Source of the DNA: a virus
Strand: one strand, 5' to 3'
DNA: 26,497 nt
IMG/VR virus record: IMGVR_UViG_3300031463_000028
Location: 1 to 26,497 of that record
Under the pieces are notes generated by a model, which had not been told where the DNA came from, searched no databases, and was given only the letters and a program-made list of their open reading frames with translations. The position numbers were made by a program, and so were the translations under genes. Shown here one piece after another: positions 15,395 to 23,732 of this stretch (positions within the stretch are counted from its first letter, which is position 1; each line of letters opens with the position of its first letter).

Positions 15395-15909
15395 ATTGGT
15401 GGGCTGTTATTCAATCTATTCTTAGCGGTTTGGCTTTGCTTTTGGCAGGGACTCTGGTCGGGAGTGAACAAAAACGCAGAGACAGGCTGAAAAAGGAAGA
15501 GGAAGAAAAGCAGAGGGAATTAGCCTTGTTAAAGGCTTCGATCGCTTTGTGTGTAACCAAGGCTCAGTTGCAGCCATACATTGACGAGGTGCAACGGCTC
15601 CGTGAGGAGTTGGGCAAATATCCAACACGGGAAGAATTGAAATCAGAAATTAGCCAGCTTGATGCTGCTCTGCAGGAACTTTATGGTAAGGCCGAGGTTG
15701 AGGTTGATGCCCTGAATGACAAGGTAGATAAGATGCGAGAGGAGAATGAGCGGGCCCATCGTGACCAAGAGCGTGGATTACAGTCGCTCCATCTGGAGTT
15801 AAAAGACACAGCACGGGATATTCCCAGAAACCTCCATGGGATTGTGATGGAGCTCCAGAAGCATGTCGAGGTTTTGCGTGCTAGGATCGGCACTCGGATT
15901 GGAGATTAA
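15391..15909 (+). CDS. Membrane-anchored coiled-coil protein
   Basis: A 172-residue protein whose ATG overlaps the previous stop (ATGA at 15391). Residues about 5-24 form one hydrophobic segment (VIQSILSGLALLLAGTLVG), followed at once by a strongly charged stretch (EQKRRDRLKKEEEEKQ) and then by long heptad-like helices to the end. This is the shape of a single-pass membrane protein with a coiled-coil body. An inner-membrane spanin or a virion tape-like factor could look like this, but the positive charges directly after the membrane segment favour a cytoplasmic body, which argues against a spanin. Function unknown. Confidence 0.5.
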   Translation: MNWWAVIQSILSGLALLLAGTLVGSEQKRRDRLKKEEEEKQRELALLKASIALCVTKAQLQPYIDEVQRLREELGKYPTREELKSEISQLDAALQELYGKAEVEVDALNDKVDKMREENERAHRDQERGLQSLHLELKDTARDIPRNLHGIVMELQKHVEVLRARIGTRIGD

Positions 15910-15940
15910 AAGAAGTTTAATATATAATAGGAGAATTGTC

Positions 15941-17443
15941 ATGGCATTAGAAAAGCGGTGTAGCACAAAAGCAATGGGGCGTAATATTGCCAGAGAAATC
16001 AAAGCTGGCAAAGACAGAGACCAGGCGATTGCCATTGCCTACAATACACTAAAGAAAGCATGCGGCGTTACCAGCGATAAGCGGATGACCCCGAAGGAAA
16101 TTGTAGCCCGCAAGAAAAGTGAAGCCATTGATACACCAGTATCGCAACTAAAATCGCTTTTGGCCGATTGTTGTAAGATACTCGGTGTTGACAGCAAACT
16201 TTTGGACGAAAGCGGTGATTTGGTGAATCGCATCATGGACTTTGAGCAAGGCTTGATGAGTGACAATGAGACTATTGAGTTATTTTCGGAACTCATCAAG
16301 ACGGGACTAATTGACCATCTTCAGGGTTTTTATGGACGAACCGCAGCCGAACTCATTCGGCAGGGGTTTCTTGACTATAGAGGCAAAATACTAAAGAGGC
16401 CTACGGCAGAGTCGGTCGGCTTAGGTGAGTCGATTTGTGGCTTAAAAGGTGCAAGGACTATTAGTGAGGTGGCTCAGACAATCCGCAAAGTTGGAAAGAA
16501 TCCTATCGTGGTGTGGGATGAGGGTAAATTTTCGGAAGAATATATAAAGGAAGTTTTGTCAAACATTACTGATTATGAGTATATTTATGATGACGACCAT
16601 ACTCTAATGAAGATTTACGAGAGCCCAGAAGTTAATGGAGATGGTCGGAAGTTTATTGATGCTCTAAAAAAGGCTGGACTTTATGACCGATTAGAACACT
16701 TGGTGCAGAAATATGTTTATTCTGACAGCGACCTTACTAAAGAATGGTGGGATGACATGATTGAAGACTTGACTAGATGGTTACAAAAGAAGAACCCGGA
16801 CGGCTATTGGCGGGGTGAAGTCAAAGGCTTTGGCTGGCGAGGCACAAGCGGTCATAAGTATTTTAAGGCGGGGGATGGGCAGAAATTATTGGACGAGATT
16901 TTGCCAAGAGCTGACAACACTTTCTATATTTACGAGTTCGGCGAGGACGGCCTGGCTATTAACAACTTCCACCACGATGCCCCCACAGGCAAGGAGTGGT
17001 ATTACATTGTGCCCGTGACCGTAGCCGAGTTCGAGAACCGAGGGGTGGAGGAAAGATTCCAGGAAGCGATGGGCAATGTCGTGACACCTCCAGCCATTCG
17101 CAAGAATGGAATGCCATTGGCTAAAGATAGGTCGGATAAAATTGAAGCCGATACCATCCAATCGAACCAATCGAAAACAAAAGCTCGCATCGCCTGGATT
17201 AAAGCCAATAAGGATGCAATTATGGCAGCCAAAACCCCCACGGAGGGGAGCAGTCGCAATGCCTACTACCGCCGTGGCATGTCTTCTGGGGGGTGGGGGT
17301 GGTGGGCTAAAGCCTTTGCCGAGGCAGGCATAGATTGCGAAGCTATGCCTTACTGGTCGGGGAGTCTCCCGACTCCCAGCACAGCAATTAATGCAGGAAT
17401 CGCTGATTATATCATCAATAATTGCCCAAAGGAGTTATACTGA
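15941..17443 (+). CDS. Large unknown protein with small N-terminal helical motif
   Basis: A 500-residue protein. The frame is open from 15863, inside the previous gene, but ATG 15941 follows TAATAGGAG and gives a sensible N-terminus. Residues 1-44 hold a small helical motif (GRNIAREIKAGKDRDQAIAI, then AYNTLKKA) like short domains found in many phage proteins with a K-x-x-x-QA-x-AIA pattern. The middle is mixed alpha/beta with many acidic residues (DDMIEDLTRWLQ), and the C-terminal part is rich in W, G and Y (GGWGWWAKAF). No catalytic motif is recognised. G+C rises near 16920-17100 compared with the first half, which may mark a domain of different origin. Downstream the gene is followed by a 355-base stretch without an intact gene. 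Confidence 0.5.
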   Translation: MALEKRCSTKAMGRNIAREIKAGKDRDQAIAIAYNTLKKACGVTSDKRMTPKEIVARKKSEAIDTPVSQLKSLLADCCKILGVDSKLLDESGDLVNRIMDFEQGLMSDNETIELFSELIKTGLIDHLQGFYGRTAAELIRQGFLDYRGKILKRPTAESVGLGESICGLKGARTISEVAQTIRKVGKNPIVVWDEGKFSEEYIKEVLSNITDYEYIYDDDHTLMKIYESPEVNGDGRKFIDALKKAGLYDRLEHLVQKYVYSDSDLTKEWWDDMIEDLTRWLQKKNPDGYWRGEVKGFGWRGTSGHKYFKAGDGQKLLDEILPRADNTFYIYEFGEDGLAINNFHHDAPTGKEWYYIVPVTVAEFENRGVEERFQEAMGNVVTPPAIRKNGMPLAKDRSDKIEADTIQSNQSKTKARIAWIKANKDAIMAAKTPTEGSSRNAYYRRGMSSGGWGWWAKAFAEAGIDCEAMPYWSGSLPTPSTAINAGIADYIINNCPKELY

Positions 17444-17450
17444 TATTTAG

Positions 17451-17762
17451 GGGCGCCCCGCCCCGACCGACCCGGCGGATACCGGGGTTGCATATCTGTT
17501 ATATGATTGCAGTTATGGTAATCGGGGCGATATTGTAGCTCGGACACAAATGACGGATGCAAAAAGCTTGCAGGCTTGGCAAAAGAAAATAGAGAGAAAG
17601 TATCCTGGCGGATTCGTTGGTTTTCGGTGGACATGAGGATGCTAAACCCTTGTGGTTGCAACCTCCGATGAGGAGAAAGCAAGGGTTATCCAGAACAAAA
17701 CGAAAGAGCTCTATTCCAGGGGCGTCATTGTTCAGTTCGGGGACACTGGTATAGTCAGTTAA
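17451..17762 (+). pseudogene. Probable decayed small gene (two in-frame stops, no start)
   Basis: In one frame, codons from 17451 to 17633 read like a real protein, ending with TDAKSLQAWQKKIERKYPGG and then FVGFRWT before TGA at 17634. Nine bases on is a TAA (17643), after which the same frame stays open from 17646 to TAA 17760 and again looks protein-like (SDEEKARVIQNKTKELYSRG, then VIVQFGDTGIVS). There is no ATG, GTG or TTG before the first half. The second half could start at GTG 17652 (36 residues) but has a poor binding site. The simplest reading is a relic of a small gene, or of two fused fragments; two tiny live genes are the alternative. Confidence 0.4.
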
Positions 17763-17790
17763 TCGAAAGGTGCAATCAATTGCATGTCTC
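17760..17790. repeat. Palindromic element, copy 2
   Basis: Matches bases 1-31 at 26 of 31 positions. The dyad TGCAAT-CA-ATTGCA spans 17771-17784, with centre CA where copy 1 has TG, so the core stays symmetric. It lies 8 bases before ATG 17799 and overlaps the final TAA of the coding relic. The shared tail GCATGTCTC follows in both copies. Confidence 0.6.
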
Positions 17791-17798
17791 GGTGAATA

Positions 17799-18317
17799 AT
17801 GGGCGGATTAGTTTGCCAACATGATTTGGATTTTATTGAGTCTGTCAATAAGGAGATTCCACACCTGGCTGGGATTGAGGTGGAGTTTTATGACCTCCAG
17901 GTAATTCCCTCCAAGATTGACCCGCTCTATCGCCAGCCCACTACCGATACTGACTGGAGCTTTGTCGGCCCGTATCTTATTGAGGCCACTGTCGAAAAAC
18001 CCGTCCCAGCATTTACGGCCAATGACGAGGGGGCAACCAAGGAAGAGAAAACACGGGTTATATTTAGCAGGAAGTTGGTAGAAGACATTGGTATGCCATA
18101 TCCGAAGAAGGGTGACTTGGTGAAGTTCTGGGGAGTTATGTTTACCATCATTGCAGTTGAGGATACAAGTCCTTTCTGGCAGAGCGGGCAAATGGTCAAC
18201 ATAACCACAGACCTTATTCGTCATTCGGAATATGTTCCTGAGCGGAAGATACGAATGCCTGTTACTCTTGGTCTTCGCCGATTACGAACGAACATTTATG
18301 TTGGGGTAAATTCATGA
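17799..18317 (+). CDS. Putative head-closure/neck protein
   Basis: A 172-residue protein starting at ATG 17799, nine bases after the palindromic element; CGGTG is a weak binding site. It is beta-rich. The second half (PYPKKGDLVKFWGVMFTIIA, then VEDTSPFWQSGQMVNITTDL) has the pattern of small beta-barrel head-closure or stopper proteins, in which a GD-x-V strand is followed by a ligand-like I-x-x-V strand and a QM-x-x-I-T-x-x-L strand. Such proteins seal the neck under the adaptor ring. The ATGA overlap with the next gene points to coupled translation. The call is from pattern and location and is only moderately sure. Confidence 0.45.
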   Translation: MGGLVCQHDLDFIESVNKEIPHLAGIEVEFYDLQVIPSKIDPLYRQPTTDTDWSFVGPYLIEATVEKPVPAFTANDEGATKEEKTRVIFSRKLVEDIGMPYPKKGDLVKFWGVMFTIIAVEDTSPFWQSGQMVNITTDLIRHSEYVPERKIRMPVTLGLRRLRTNIYVGVNS

Positions 18318-19051
18318 ACTATAGGTTGTCACAAAATATTGCTAATATTGTATTGTCCGTTCCTTTGATAAAAAAGAACGGTGAACAAGCATCCGGCTTG
18401 ACATTGACGACTATCTCGGTTAAGATAATCAGTCCGAATGGCACGGCTGTTACTGGTTTTACCCCACCGATTATTACTGAGCCGAATGGTGATGGTATTT
18501 ATGTGCTAGTGTTCCCGTCTACAGCTGCGGTGAAGGCATTTGCTATTGCTGATACTCAGAATCCTTATGTGGTTTCGGTGAGTAGCACCGATACTGGCGT
18601 AGAGCCGACGACTGTTAATGTGATGATTGTTCCCACCGATTATCTAAATAATTTCATGCAACGAGAGGAGCGGTTGAATATTGTCAGAACAGTCAGTAAC
18701 GGGGGGAATCGAATTAAGGTTGCTCTTCGGGACTATCGGGGGAATCCGATATCTGGTGTTAACCTGTCGAATGAAGTTCGGGTGAGGATTATCGGAGAAT
18801 GGGTTACTGATGTTGAGGAACAATCACCGAGCGGGACTCATCAAGTTGATGGAGAGGAGTTGTCGGGTGCTCCGGGATGGTATCTTATTAGGACTGCAAA
18901 TTATGGATTGCCAGAGTCATCTCCTGGTGTGTTGATTGAGGATTTGTTCCCGTGTTGGACGAGAGTAGAAATTAGTCCAGAGGTGTCTGGTCGTTTTATT
19001 CCTGTATTTGTGGATATTGCAAATTATCTGCAGGGTGCTGGCAAGCCATGA
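18314..19051 (+). CDS. Unknown beta-rich structural protein
   Basis: A 245-residue protein whose ATG overlaps the previous stop (ATGA at 18314). It appears to consist of two beta-sandwich-like halves: residues about 1-110 (alternating strands such as LTLTTISVKIISPNGTAV and GDGIYVLVFPSTAAV, an Ig-like or tail-fibre-like look) and about 120-245 (RIKVALRDYRGNPISGVNL, then GWYLIRTANYG). No enzyme motif, no signal peptide. Repeated GDGIY / PGWYLI turns suggest related folds in both halves. Likely a virion surface or neck-attached protein; family not recognised. Confidence 0.5.
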   Translation: MNYRLSQNIANIVLSVPLIKKNGEQASGLTLTTISVKIISPNGTAVTGFTPPIITEPNGDGIYVLVFPSTAAVKAFAIADTQNPYVVSVSSTDTGVEPTTVNVMIVPTDYLNNFMQREERLNIVRTVSNGGNRIKVALRDYRGNPISGVNLSNEVRVRIIGEWVTDVEEQSPSGTHQVDGEELSGAPGWYLIRTANYGLPESSPGVLIEDLFPCWTRVEISPEVSGRFIPVFVDIANYLQGAGKP

Positions 19052-19085
19052 GTATGGGATGAGACTATAATTGAGACGGAAAGTA

Positions 19086-19814
19086 ATGAAAAACCAGCAT
19101 CTTATCTTGATTGAGAAAGACTTAAGTAAACTAAAATCTCTGATTGGTAAGGCTTCTCTTGATTTAGGTGTTACGCCTGAGGAGCATCCATTGCTCCGCA
19201 AGGCGGTTGATATTATTCCAGATGTTGTTATTGATTTTGCACTTCAAGGGAAAATTCGTGCTCTCCAGATAAAGACGAACGACATAATATTGTCTCTGGA
19301 TAGGATGGGAGGGGCATTTTCTGATTTCATAAACTGCGAGAATCGGGGTGATATTATTATTGATGCCCTCAATGCTGTTTCATTTAATACACAGGCTGTG
19401 GTTAAGACTATTGAGGCATATTCCAAAATGGTAGTTGGATTCTCAGAGAAGGAAGTTATTGAGCGACATCAAGTCAGCAGTCGGGAGGGGGAGATAATTG
19501 AGGAGTTTTACGATAAGGCATTTGGCCTTATTCGAGATATCGACCTGACTAAAATTAACTATCGTCGGGTGGAAATGCTGGTCAATTCATTATCTACTTT
19601 TCGTGAATATCTTCGTTCTTTGAAAAAAATATCTGCCAAGATAGTGTCGAGTCACGACAAGAAGAAAGTGTTGACACCAGACTTGGCTGTTATGCTTGGC
19701 AGTGCATGTGCGACTATTTCTAAGGTTTCTGATGTTCTGGTGGGGGAGATGCAGTCGGCGGTGAAGGTGAAAGTTATTGTCGTGCCTGTTGAGGTGCAAC
19801 TTGAGAAATTATAA
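19086..19814 (+). CDS. Unknown helical protein in the neck/tail operon
   Basis: A 242-residue protein. The open frame begins at TTG 19071, but ATG 19086 with GACGGAAAG upstream is the more likely start. It is largely helical, beginning MKNQHLILIEKDLSKLKSLI, with many charged residues and no membrane segment or catalytic motif. The end (VKVKVIVVPVEVQLEKL) is a strand-like run. The next gene begins within its last codons. Function unknown; it is probably an assembly or structural factor by position. Confidence 0.5.
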   Translation: MKNQHLILIEKDLSKLKSLIGKASLDLGVTPEEHPLLRKAVDIIPDVVIDFALQGKIRALQIKTNDIILSLDRMGGAFSDFINCENRGDIIIDALNAVSFNTQAVVKTIEAYSKMVVGFSEKEVIERHQVSSREGEIIEEFYDKAFGLIRDIDLTKINYRRVEMLVNSLSTFREYLRSLKKISAKIVSSHDKKKVLTPDLAVMLGSACATISKVSDVLVGEMQSAVKVKVIVVPVEVQLEKL

Positions 19815-20100
19815 GCTGGCAGACCTGGCAAGAGCGAATGTTATTATCAAGCGGACGACACTTGCTATTTTTAAGCGGCTGCCGCCGGTTGACGGCGAAA
19901 CGTCTCAGGAACGGCTAAATAAGGCATTCAATTTTGCTTTACGGGGGTTGATTACCAATGGGGCTCTCCGAGAGCGATTTGGCGAGCTGGAGCTGACCAG
20001 TGCAGGTGTTAGGCAGGCTGAGCGACTTGCCAAAGATTACGACAATAGCGAAAAACTTCAGGAACTCGAAAATATTGCTCACGAGCTAAAGGTGTGGTGA
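19801..20100 (+). CDS. Small unknown protein with TTG start
   Basis: A 99-residue protein if started at TTG 19801, which follows GAGGTG at good spacing and overlaps the previous gene by 14 bases; the frame itself is open a little further upstream. It is helical and basic at the N-terminus, with a middle stretch (TSQERLNKAFNFALRGLITN) and a helical C-terminus. Its stop overlaps the next start (TGATG at 20098-20102). No family recognised. Confidence 0.45.
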   Translation: MRNYKLADLARANVIIKRTTLAIFKRLPPVDGETSQERLNKAFNFALRGLITNGALRERFGELELTSAGVRQAERLAKDYDNSEKLQELENIAHELKVW

Positions 20101-20897
20101 TGTTTGAGGTGCAACGAACAGGTGACTGGAAAGAACTCGGCGAAGTTCTAAAGACGATGCCTCAGCGCATCTCTGCTTTTAGTCGCAGGATGGCACAACT
20201 CACCGCTGAGTCGTTTTTGAACGAGGTAAGGGAAAAGTTGCCGAAATCGCCTCGCTATCAGGTGTATCGGGATGCTCTGGAGGTGAAGCAAATCGAGCAG
20301 ACGAGCGAGATGCGAAGGAAGGTTATTCACAGTTATGCTGTTGTCGCTTCCCCAGTATTAGAGGATATGTCACTACTTGATATTAAAACTACTATCATTT
20401 ATGTTCTTGGCGGGACATCAATTGGTAATGTGTTGGCACAATACAATCCCTATACTATTGACACATTGCCGGTGTATAAAGGAATTGAGAAACAGAAGTA
20501 TGTTTATCGTCAGGTGACCGAGGGTGAGGTCACGAGAATTAGGCAGGCTAGTCAGCGGGTGTCAAACTTGGTGATAGAGAACCTCAGTAAAATCGGAGTG
20601 GTGGCCAGAATAGGTGCACGGCAGATGCACTTGCCAGTGCTGAAGGACATTGTGTTTCAGGCATTGCGAATGGAGTTCGGCATTATGGGTGAGCAAAGCA
20701 TTCCGATATGGCGACGAGTAGTGAAGAATCCGAAACCATTGGTTGATACAGTAGTTTCTCAACACAAGGAACTTGGTAATATTTTGTTTGGTAGAGGTAA
20801 AGATTACCAGCAGTTGTTGCTTGATCAGCAGACACCGAAGATGCGGGAAGATGAAACCAAAGCATTCAAAGAGTTCGCACAACAGGTAACACAATAA
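20100..20897 (+). CDS. Putative tail-completion protein (HK97 gp10-like N-terminus)
   Basis: A 265-residue protein. I start it at ATG 20100, which overlaps the previous TGA, rather than at the two GTG codons just before it. The first 90 residues (DWKELGEVLKTMPQRISAFS, then FLNEVREKLPKSPRYQVYRD) have the helix-then-strand layout of HK97 gp10-type tail-completion proteins, which help finish the tail end that joins the head. The rest is mixed, with a helical charged C-terminus. The assignment is tentative and relies on layout and on the place just before the sheath genes. The next gene starts at the final base of its stop. Confidence 0.35.
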   Translation: MFEVQRTGDWKELGEVLKTMPQRISAFSRRMAQLTAESFLNEVREKLPKSPRYQVYRDALEVKQIEQTSEMRRKVIHSYAVVASPVLEDMSLLDIKTTIIYVLGGTSIGNVLAQYNPYTIDTLPVYKGIEKQKYVYRQVTEGEVTRIRQASQRVSNLVIENLSKIGVVARIGARQMHLPVLKDIVFQALRMEFGIMGEQSIPIWRRVVKNPKPLVDTVVSQHKELGNILFGRGKDYQQLLLDQQTPKMREDETKAFKEFAQQVTQ

Positions 20898-21532
20898 TGG
20901 CATATCCTCACGAAACACATGGTGAAGTTTTTATCAGGAACTTCGATGAAGGTATTATGCGGACACTTGGTGCCACATTGGATACTGTTAACAACAAGTG
21001 GGTAAAGGTTATTCCGGGTATTAGCGACCCTACAAACATCGATTGTGTGTTTGTGACGCCGGAACAGGTTCTTTCGGATTATATTTATCCGAGCTTTGTT
21101 GTGCGGCGTCAAGATTTGCGAGTGGCCACCGAACGAATGTTATGTCCAACACTTGATTATAAAGAGCAATTTGAGGAGGATGGCAAATTTTATAATGAAT
21201 CAAAATTAGCTGCTTTGCCGTTTGACATTACTTATTTGGTGCAGGCTATTGCCCGTTATGAACGACACATGCTTCTAATGCAAAAGGAAATACTGCGACG
21301 GTTTCATCGCTGGAAAGAGATTATTGTTTTTGATACTTTAGGGGTGAAGCGCAGTTATGATATGGCGGTAGAGCCGGTATCGAATGTGAGCAATCTGACT
21401 GACCTGAGCTTAAAGAGTTCTGGTTTATCGCTTAATGTAATGGTCTTTGCCGAGATTGACCTTTCTGATCCGTATGTGGCAAAGACGGTTGATAAGAGTC
21501 CGATAATTCGGACACAATCGAAAATTTCATAA
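20897..21532 (+). CDS. Putative tail terminator or sheath-stabilising protein
   Basis: A 211-residue protein, ATG 20897 overlapping the previous stop by one base (TAATG). A characteristic core reads LPFDITYLVQAIARYERHML, with a later IIVFDTLGVKRSY strand and alternating strands at the end. I have seen this D-I-x-Y-x-V-Q-x-x-x-R-Y pattern in myovirus proteins encoded right before the sheath, thought to cap the tube or stabilise the sheath (the job of T4 gp3 and gp15). The exact counterpart is uncertain. It is separated from a small gene and then the sheath gene. Confidence 0.45.
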   Translation: MAYPHETHGEVFIRNFDEGIMRTLGATLDTVNNKWVKVIPGISDPTNIDCVFVTPEQVLSDYIYPSFVVRRQDLRVATERMLCPTLDYKEQFEEDGKFYNESKLAALPFDITYLVQAIARYERHMLLMQKEILRRFHRWKEIIVFDTLGVKRSYDMAVEPVSNVSNLTDLSLKSSGLSLNVMVFAEIDLSDPYVAKTVDKSPIIRTQSKIS

Positions 21533-21544
21533 GGAGAGTAACTG

Positions 21545-21853
21545 ATGTTGAAAGTAACTAGTCAAGATAGTGGCACACTAACTTTGAGACTGGCGGGAGG
21601 GGTATATCTTCATTTACATCGCTATGCCAGTGCTGAGTTAGAGGACAAATACGAGCCTGACTTGGAGAGATTCATTAAACACGGTGTTAAGTTAACTTAT
21701 AAAAAGGTTGCCGTGAAATCTGGGCTACCGAAAATGGAGATTTACAAGTCTGAGTTGTCGAAGGGCGAGTGCAAGGATGGACTGAAGTCAGAGGCGGAGA
21801 AAATAGAGGAAACTAAGAATAATGGGCACAAAGGTGATAGCAAGAAAAAGTAG
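21545..21853 (+). CDS. Small unknown protein before tail sheath
   Basis: A 102-residue protein with AAGGAGAGTAACTG before ATG 21545. The first 60 residues look beta-rich (DSGTLTLRLAGGVYLHLHRY), and the end is a lysine- and glutamate-rich disordered tail (KIEETKNNGHKGDSKKK). No family recognised. A 47-base gap with its own AAGGAG site separates it from the sheath gene. A role in tail assembly is only suggested by place. Confidence 0.5.
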   Translation: MLKVTSQDSGTLTLRLAGGVYLHLHRYASAELEDKYEPDLERFIKHGVKLTYKKVAVKSGLPKMEIYKSELSKGECKDGLKSEAEKIEETKNNGHKGDSKKK

Positions 21854-21900
21854 AGATAAATTATACAATCAAGGACAACCGAACTACAAGGAGAAATATT

Positions 21901-23697
21901 ATGGAATATCTTAGCGCAGGAGTCTTCGTCCAGGAGCTCAATAGTGGTGCTCGGCCTATCGCAGGTGTCGGGACTACTACATTGGCTCTTTTGGGCAAGG
22001 CCGAAAGAGGCCCTATTAACACTCCAGTATTGGTTACGAGTATGGGCGATTTCTATCGCACATTTGGTAATATTGCTCGTTACCGAGTTGGGGCAACCGA
22101 TTACGAGTTTTTCTATCTGGGTATGGCTTTAAGCCTGTTCTTTGCCAACGGCGGCACCAGAGCCTATATTGTCCGCATTGCCAATACTACCGGCGGGCCT
22201 GGCCATGCTGCGGTAGCGGCAACTGCTGACTGGACTACTCTCTGGACTCGCACGGCGAAGAATGAGGGTATTTGGGGAAATCGTATTTCGGATATTCTGA
22301 CTGAGGACAGCAACAATCAGGGCGTTATTGTTGGTGAAGTGCAAGATATCTCAACTGGCACTTTTACATTGAACTTTCATCCAGTAAAGCCTTATAGTGT
22401 GCAGTTTACCTATAATAGTGGTGCTGGGCCGACCACGATTGTTTGCCATGATGGTGGCGATGGTAAATTGTATGATGCATCGGGAGGGCAAGTCGGCACT
22501 ATTAATTACGATAGTGGTGTTTGCGCCATTACCAGCCCCACTCCCCTGACCCTCATTGGTGGCATTACTTATGGCTACAAGATGTATGTCTACGAGATTT
22601 ACTACCAGGACAACCCGCAGGATAGAGGCACAAAGCGGTTGGTCGAACGGTTTGACAATCTCGACTTGGTGAATGAGGCTGGGCAGCGGTATTTTCCGAA
22701 TGTGGTGAATGACGAAGATACCGGGTCGGAATATGTCAAAATTACCAAGTTATCGGGTGGCGTGCCATCTCCGTTGCCGAGCGAATCTTATTTGGAGAAT
22801 GGTGCTGAGGGCGATACTATTTCGGATACCGAGCTTCAGGCTGGGCTAGATTCGCTTGACCATACCACCGATATGATGATGCTGGTAGCTCCCGATACAC
22901 AGTTTGCTGGAATCGCTTCGTCATCTAAAGTGCTCATTGACTATGCTGATAATCGGGGTGATTGCTTCGCCATTTTAGAAACCCCCGCTTCATTGAAGCA
23001 AGAAAGCGATATGAGTGAAGTGGTAAAGTATGTGCAGGCAACTCTCAACAAGAATACTTCGAGGGCTGCTCTTTATCACCCGTGGGTGCGGATCGCTGAT
23101 CCGTTAGCACAGGCTCGAAAAGTAGATTTTCCGCCTGCTGCTATCATAGCTGGCATTTATGCCCGCACCGATATTACTCGTAATGTTTCCAAGACTCCTG
23201 CTGGGATTACGGATGGGGCATTGCGTGGCGTGTTAGAGTTGACCTATTCGACTAATAAGTCGCAGCGGGATGTTATCTATCCGGCACGGGTGAATCCATT
23301 GGTGGACGAGCCGCAGACTGGCTTGTGTGTCTGGGGCGGACGCACACTGTCGTTGGATTCTTTATGGAAATATATTGGCGTGCGGCGTCTATTCCAGTTT
23401 TTGGAGAAAAGCACTTTTCTGGCTACTCATTGGGTAGTCTTTGAGAACAATGATGCAACAACTCGCACTAGAGTGCGTCTTCAGATGGAGGCATTTTTGC
23501 TTTTCCTGTTCCAGCAGGATTACTTTGCCGGCAAGACTCCATCGGAAGCATTCTATGTTGTGTGTGACGAAAGCAACAATCCGCAGTCGGTGGTAGACCA
23601 GGGTCTTCTTATTTGCGACATAGCTGTTGCTCCGAAGAACCCCGCAGAATATGTAGTTTATAGGTTCCAGCAAAAAACTGCAACCGCAACAGTCTAA
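21901..23697 (+). CDS. Tail sheath protein (T4 gp18-like)
   Basis: A 598-residue contractile tail sheath. The N-terminus (YLSAGVFVQELNSGARPIAG) and the C-terminal domain (RRLFQFLEKSTFLATHWVVF, TRVRLQMEAFLLFLFQQDYF, then AFYVVCDESNNP) carry the hallmarks of the sheath family shared by T4 gp18 and related contractile systems; the FFANGGTRAYIVRIAN segment near residue 80-95 is also typical. Residues about 144-231 hold an extra beta-rich domain (GGDGKLYDASGGQVGTINYD) that closely resembles one in the capsid protein of the same phage. The sheath surrounds the tube and contracts to drive DNA injection. AAGGAG precedes ATG 21901. The tube gene is not adjacent: a methyltransferase and a small gene separate them. 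Confidence 0.95.
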   Translation: MEYLSAGVFVQELNSGARPIAGVGTTTLALLGKAERGPINTPVLVTSMGDFYRTFGNIARYRVGATDYEFFYLGMALSLFFANGGTRAYIVRIANTTGGPGHAAVAATADWTTLWTRTAKNEGIWGNRISDILTEDSNNQGVIVGEVQDISTGTFTLNFHPVKPYSVQFTYNSGAGPTTIVCHDGGDGKLYDASGGQVGTINYDSGVCAITSPTPLTLIGGITYGYKMYVYEIYYQDNPQDRGTKRLVERFDNLDLVNEAGQRYFPNVVNDEDTGSEYVKITKLSGGVPSPLPSESYLENGAEGDTISDTELQAGLDSLDHTTDMMMLVAPDTQFAGIASSSKVLIDYADNRGDCFAILETPASLKQESDMSEVVKYVQATLNKNTSRAALYHPWVRIADPLAQARKVDFPPAAIIAGIYARTDITRNVSKTPAGITDGALRGVLELTYSTNKSQRDVIYPARVNPLVDEPQTGLCVWGGRTLSLDSLWKYIGVRRLFQFLEKSTFLATHWVVFENNDATTRTRVRLQMEAFLLFLFQQDYFAGKTPSEAFYVVCDESNNPQSVVDQGLLICDIAVAPKNPAEYVVYRFQQKTATATV

Positions 23698-23732
23698 CCA
23701 TTGCTCTTTTTTATGGGGTGGCCGGGGCAAGC

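Larger units (their letters stand above)
17444..17798. other. Gap without an intact gene: GC-rich patch, coding relic, palindrome
   Basis: This 355-base gap holds, in order: a very GC-rich patch at 17450-17489 with the perfect palindrome GGGGCGCCCC (17450-17459) and a short hairpin CCCGG/CCGGG (17471-17475 with 17482-17486); a protein-like but start-less and stop-broken reading frame (17451-17762); and the second copy of the palindromic element at 17760-17790. No tRNA fold or intron core was recognised. A weak TATAGT with TTGTTC upstream occurs inside the relic, not convincing as a promoter. Confidence 0.6.

Noticed and set aside
15391-15909. Inner-membrane spanin
   Set aside because: Positive charges directly after the membrane segment suggest the body is cytoplasmic; no lysis partner (holin, endolysin, outer spanin) is seen nearby.
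15923-15928. TATAAT before the 500-residue gene
   Set aside because: Upstream hexamer TTGGAG is a poor -35 match, and the bases overlap the ribosome binding region.
15863-15940. Upstream extension of the 500-residue protein into the previous gene
   Set aside because: The strong AGGAG before ATG 15941 and the change in sequence character favour the later start.
17444-17798. tRNA gene or group I intron in the gap
   Set aside because: No cloverleaf, T-loop GGTTC-type motif or intron core pairing was recognised, and codons there look protein-like.
23698-23732. Intrinsic terminator after the sheath gene (run of T at 23707-23712)
   Set aside because: The T run comes before, not after, any GC-rich stem; no convincing hairpin precedes it.
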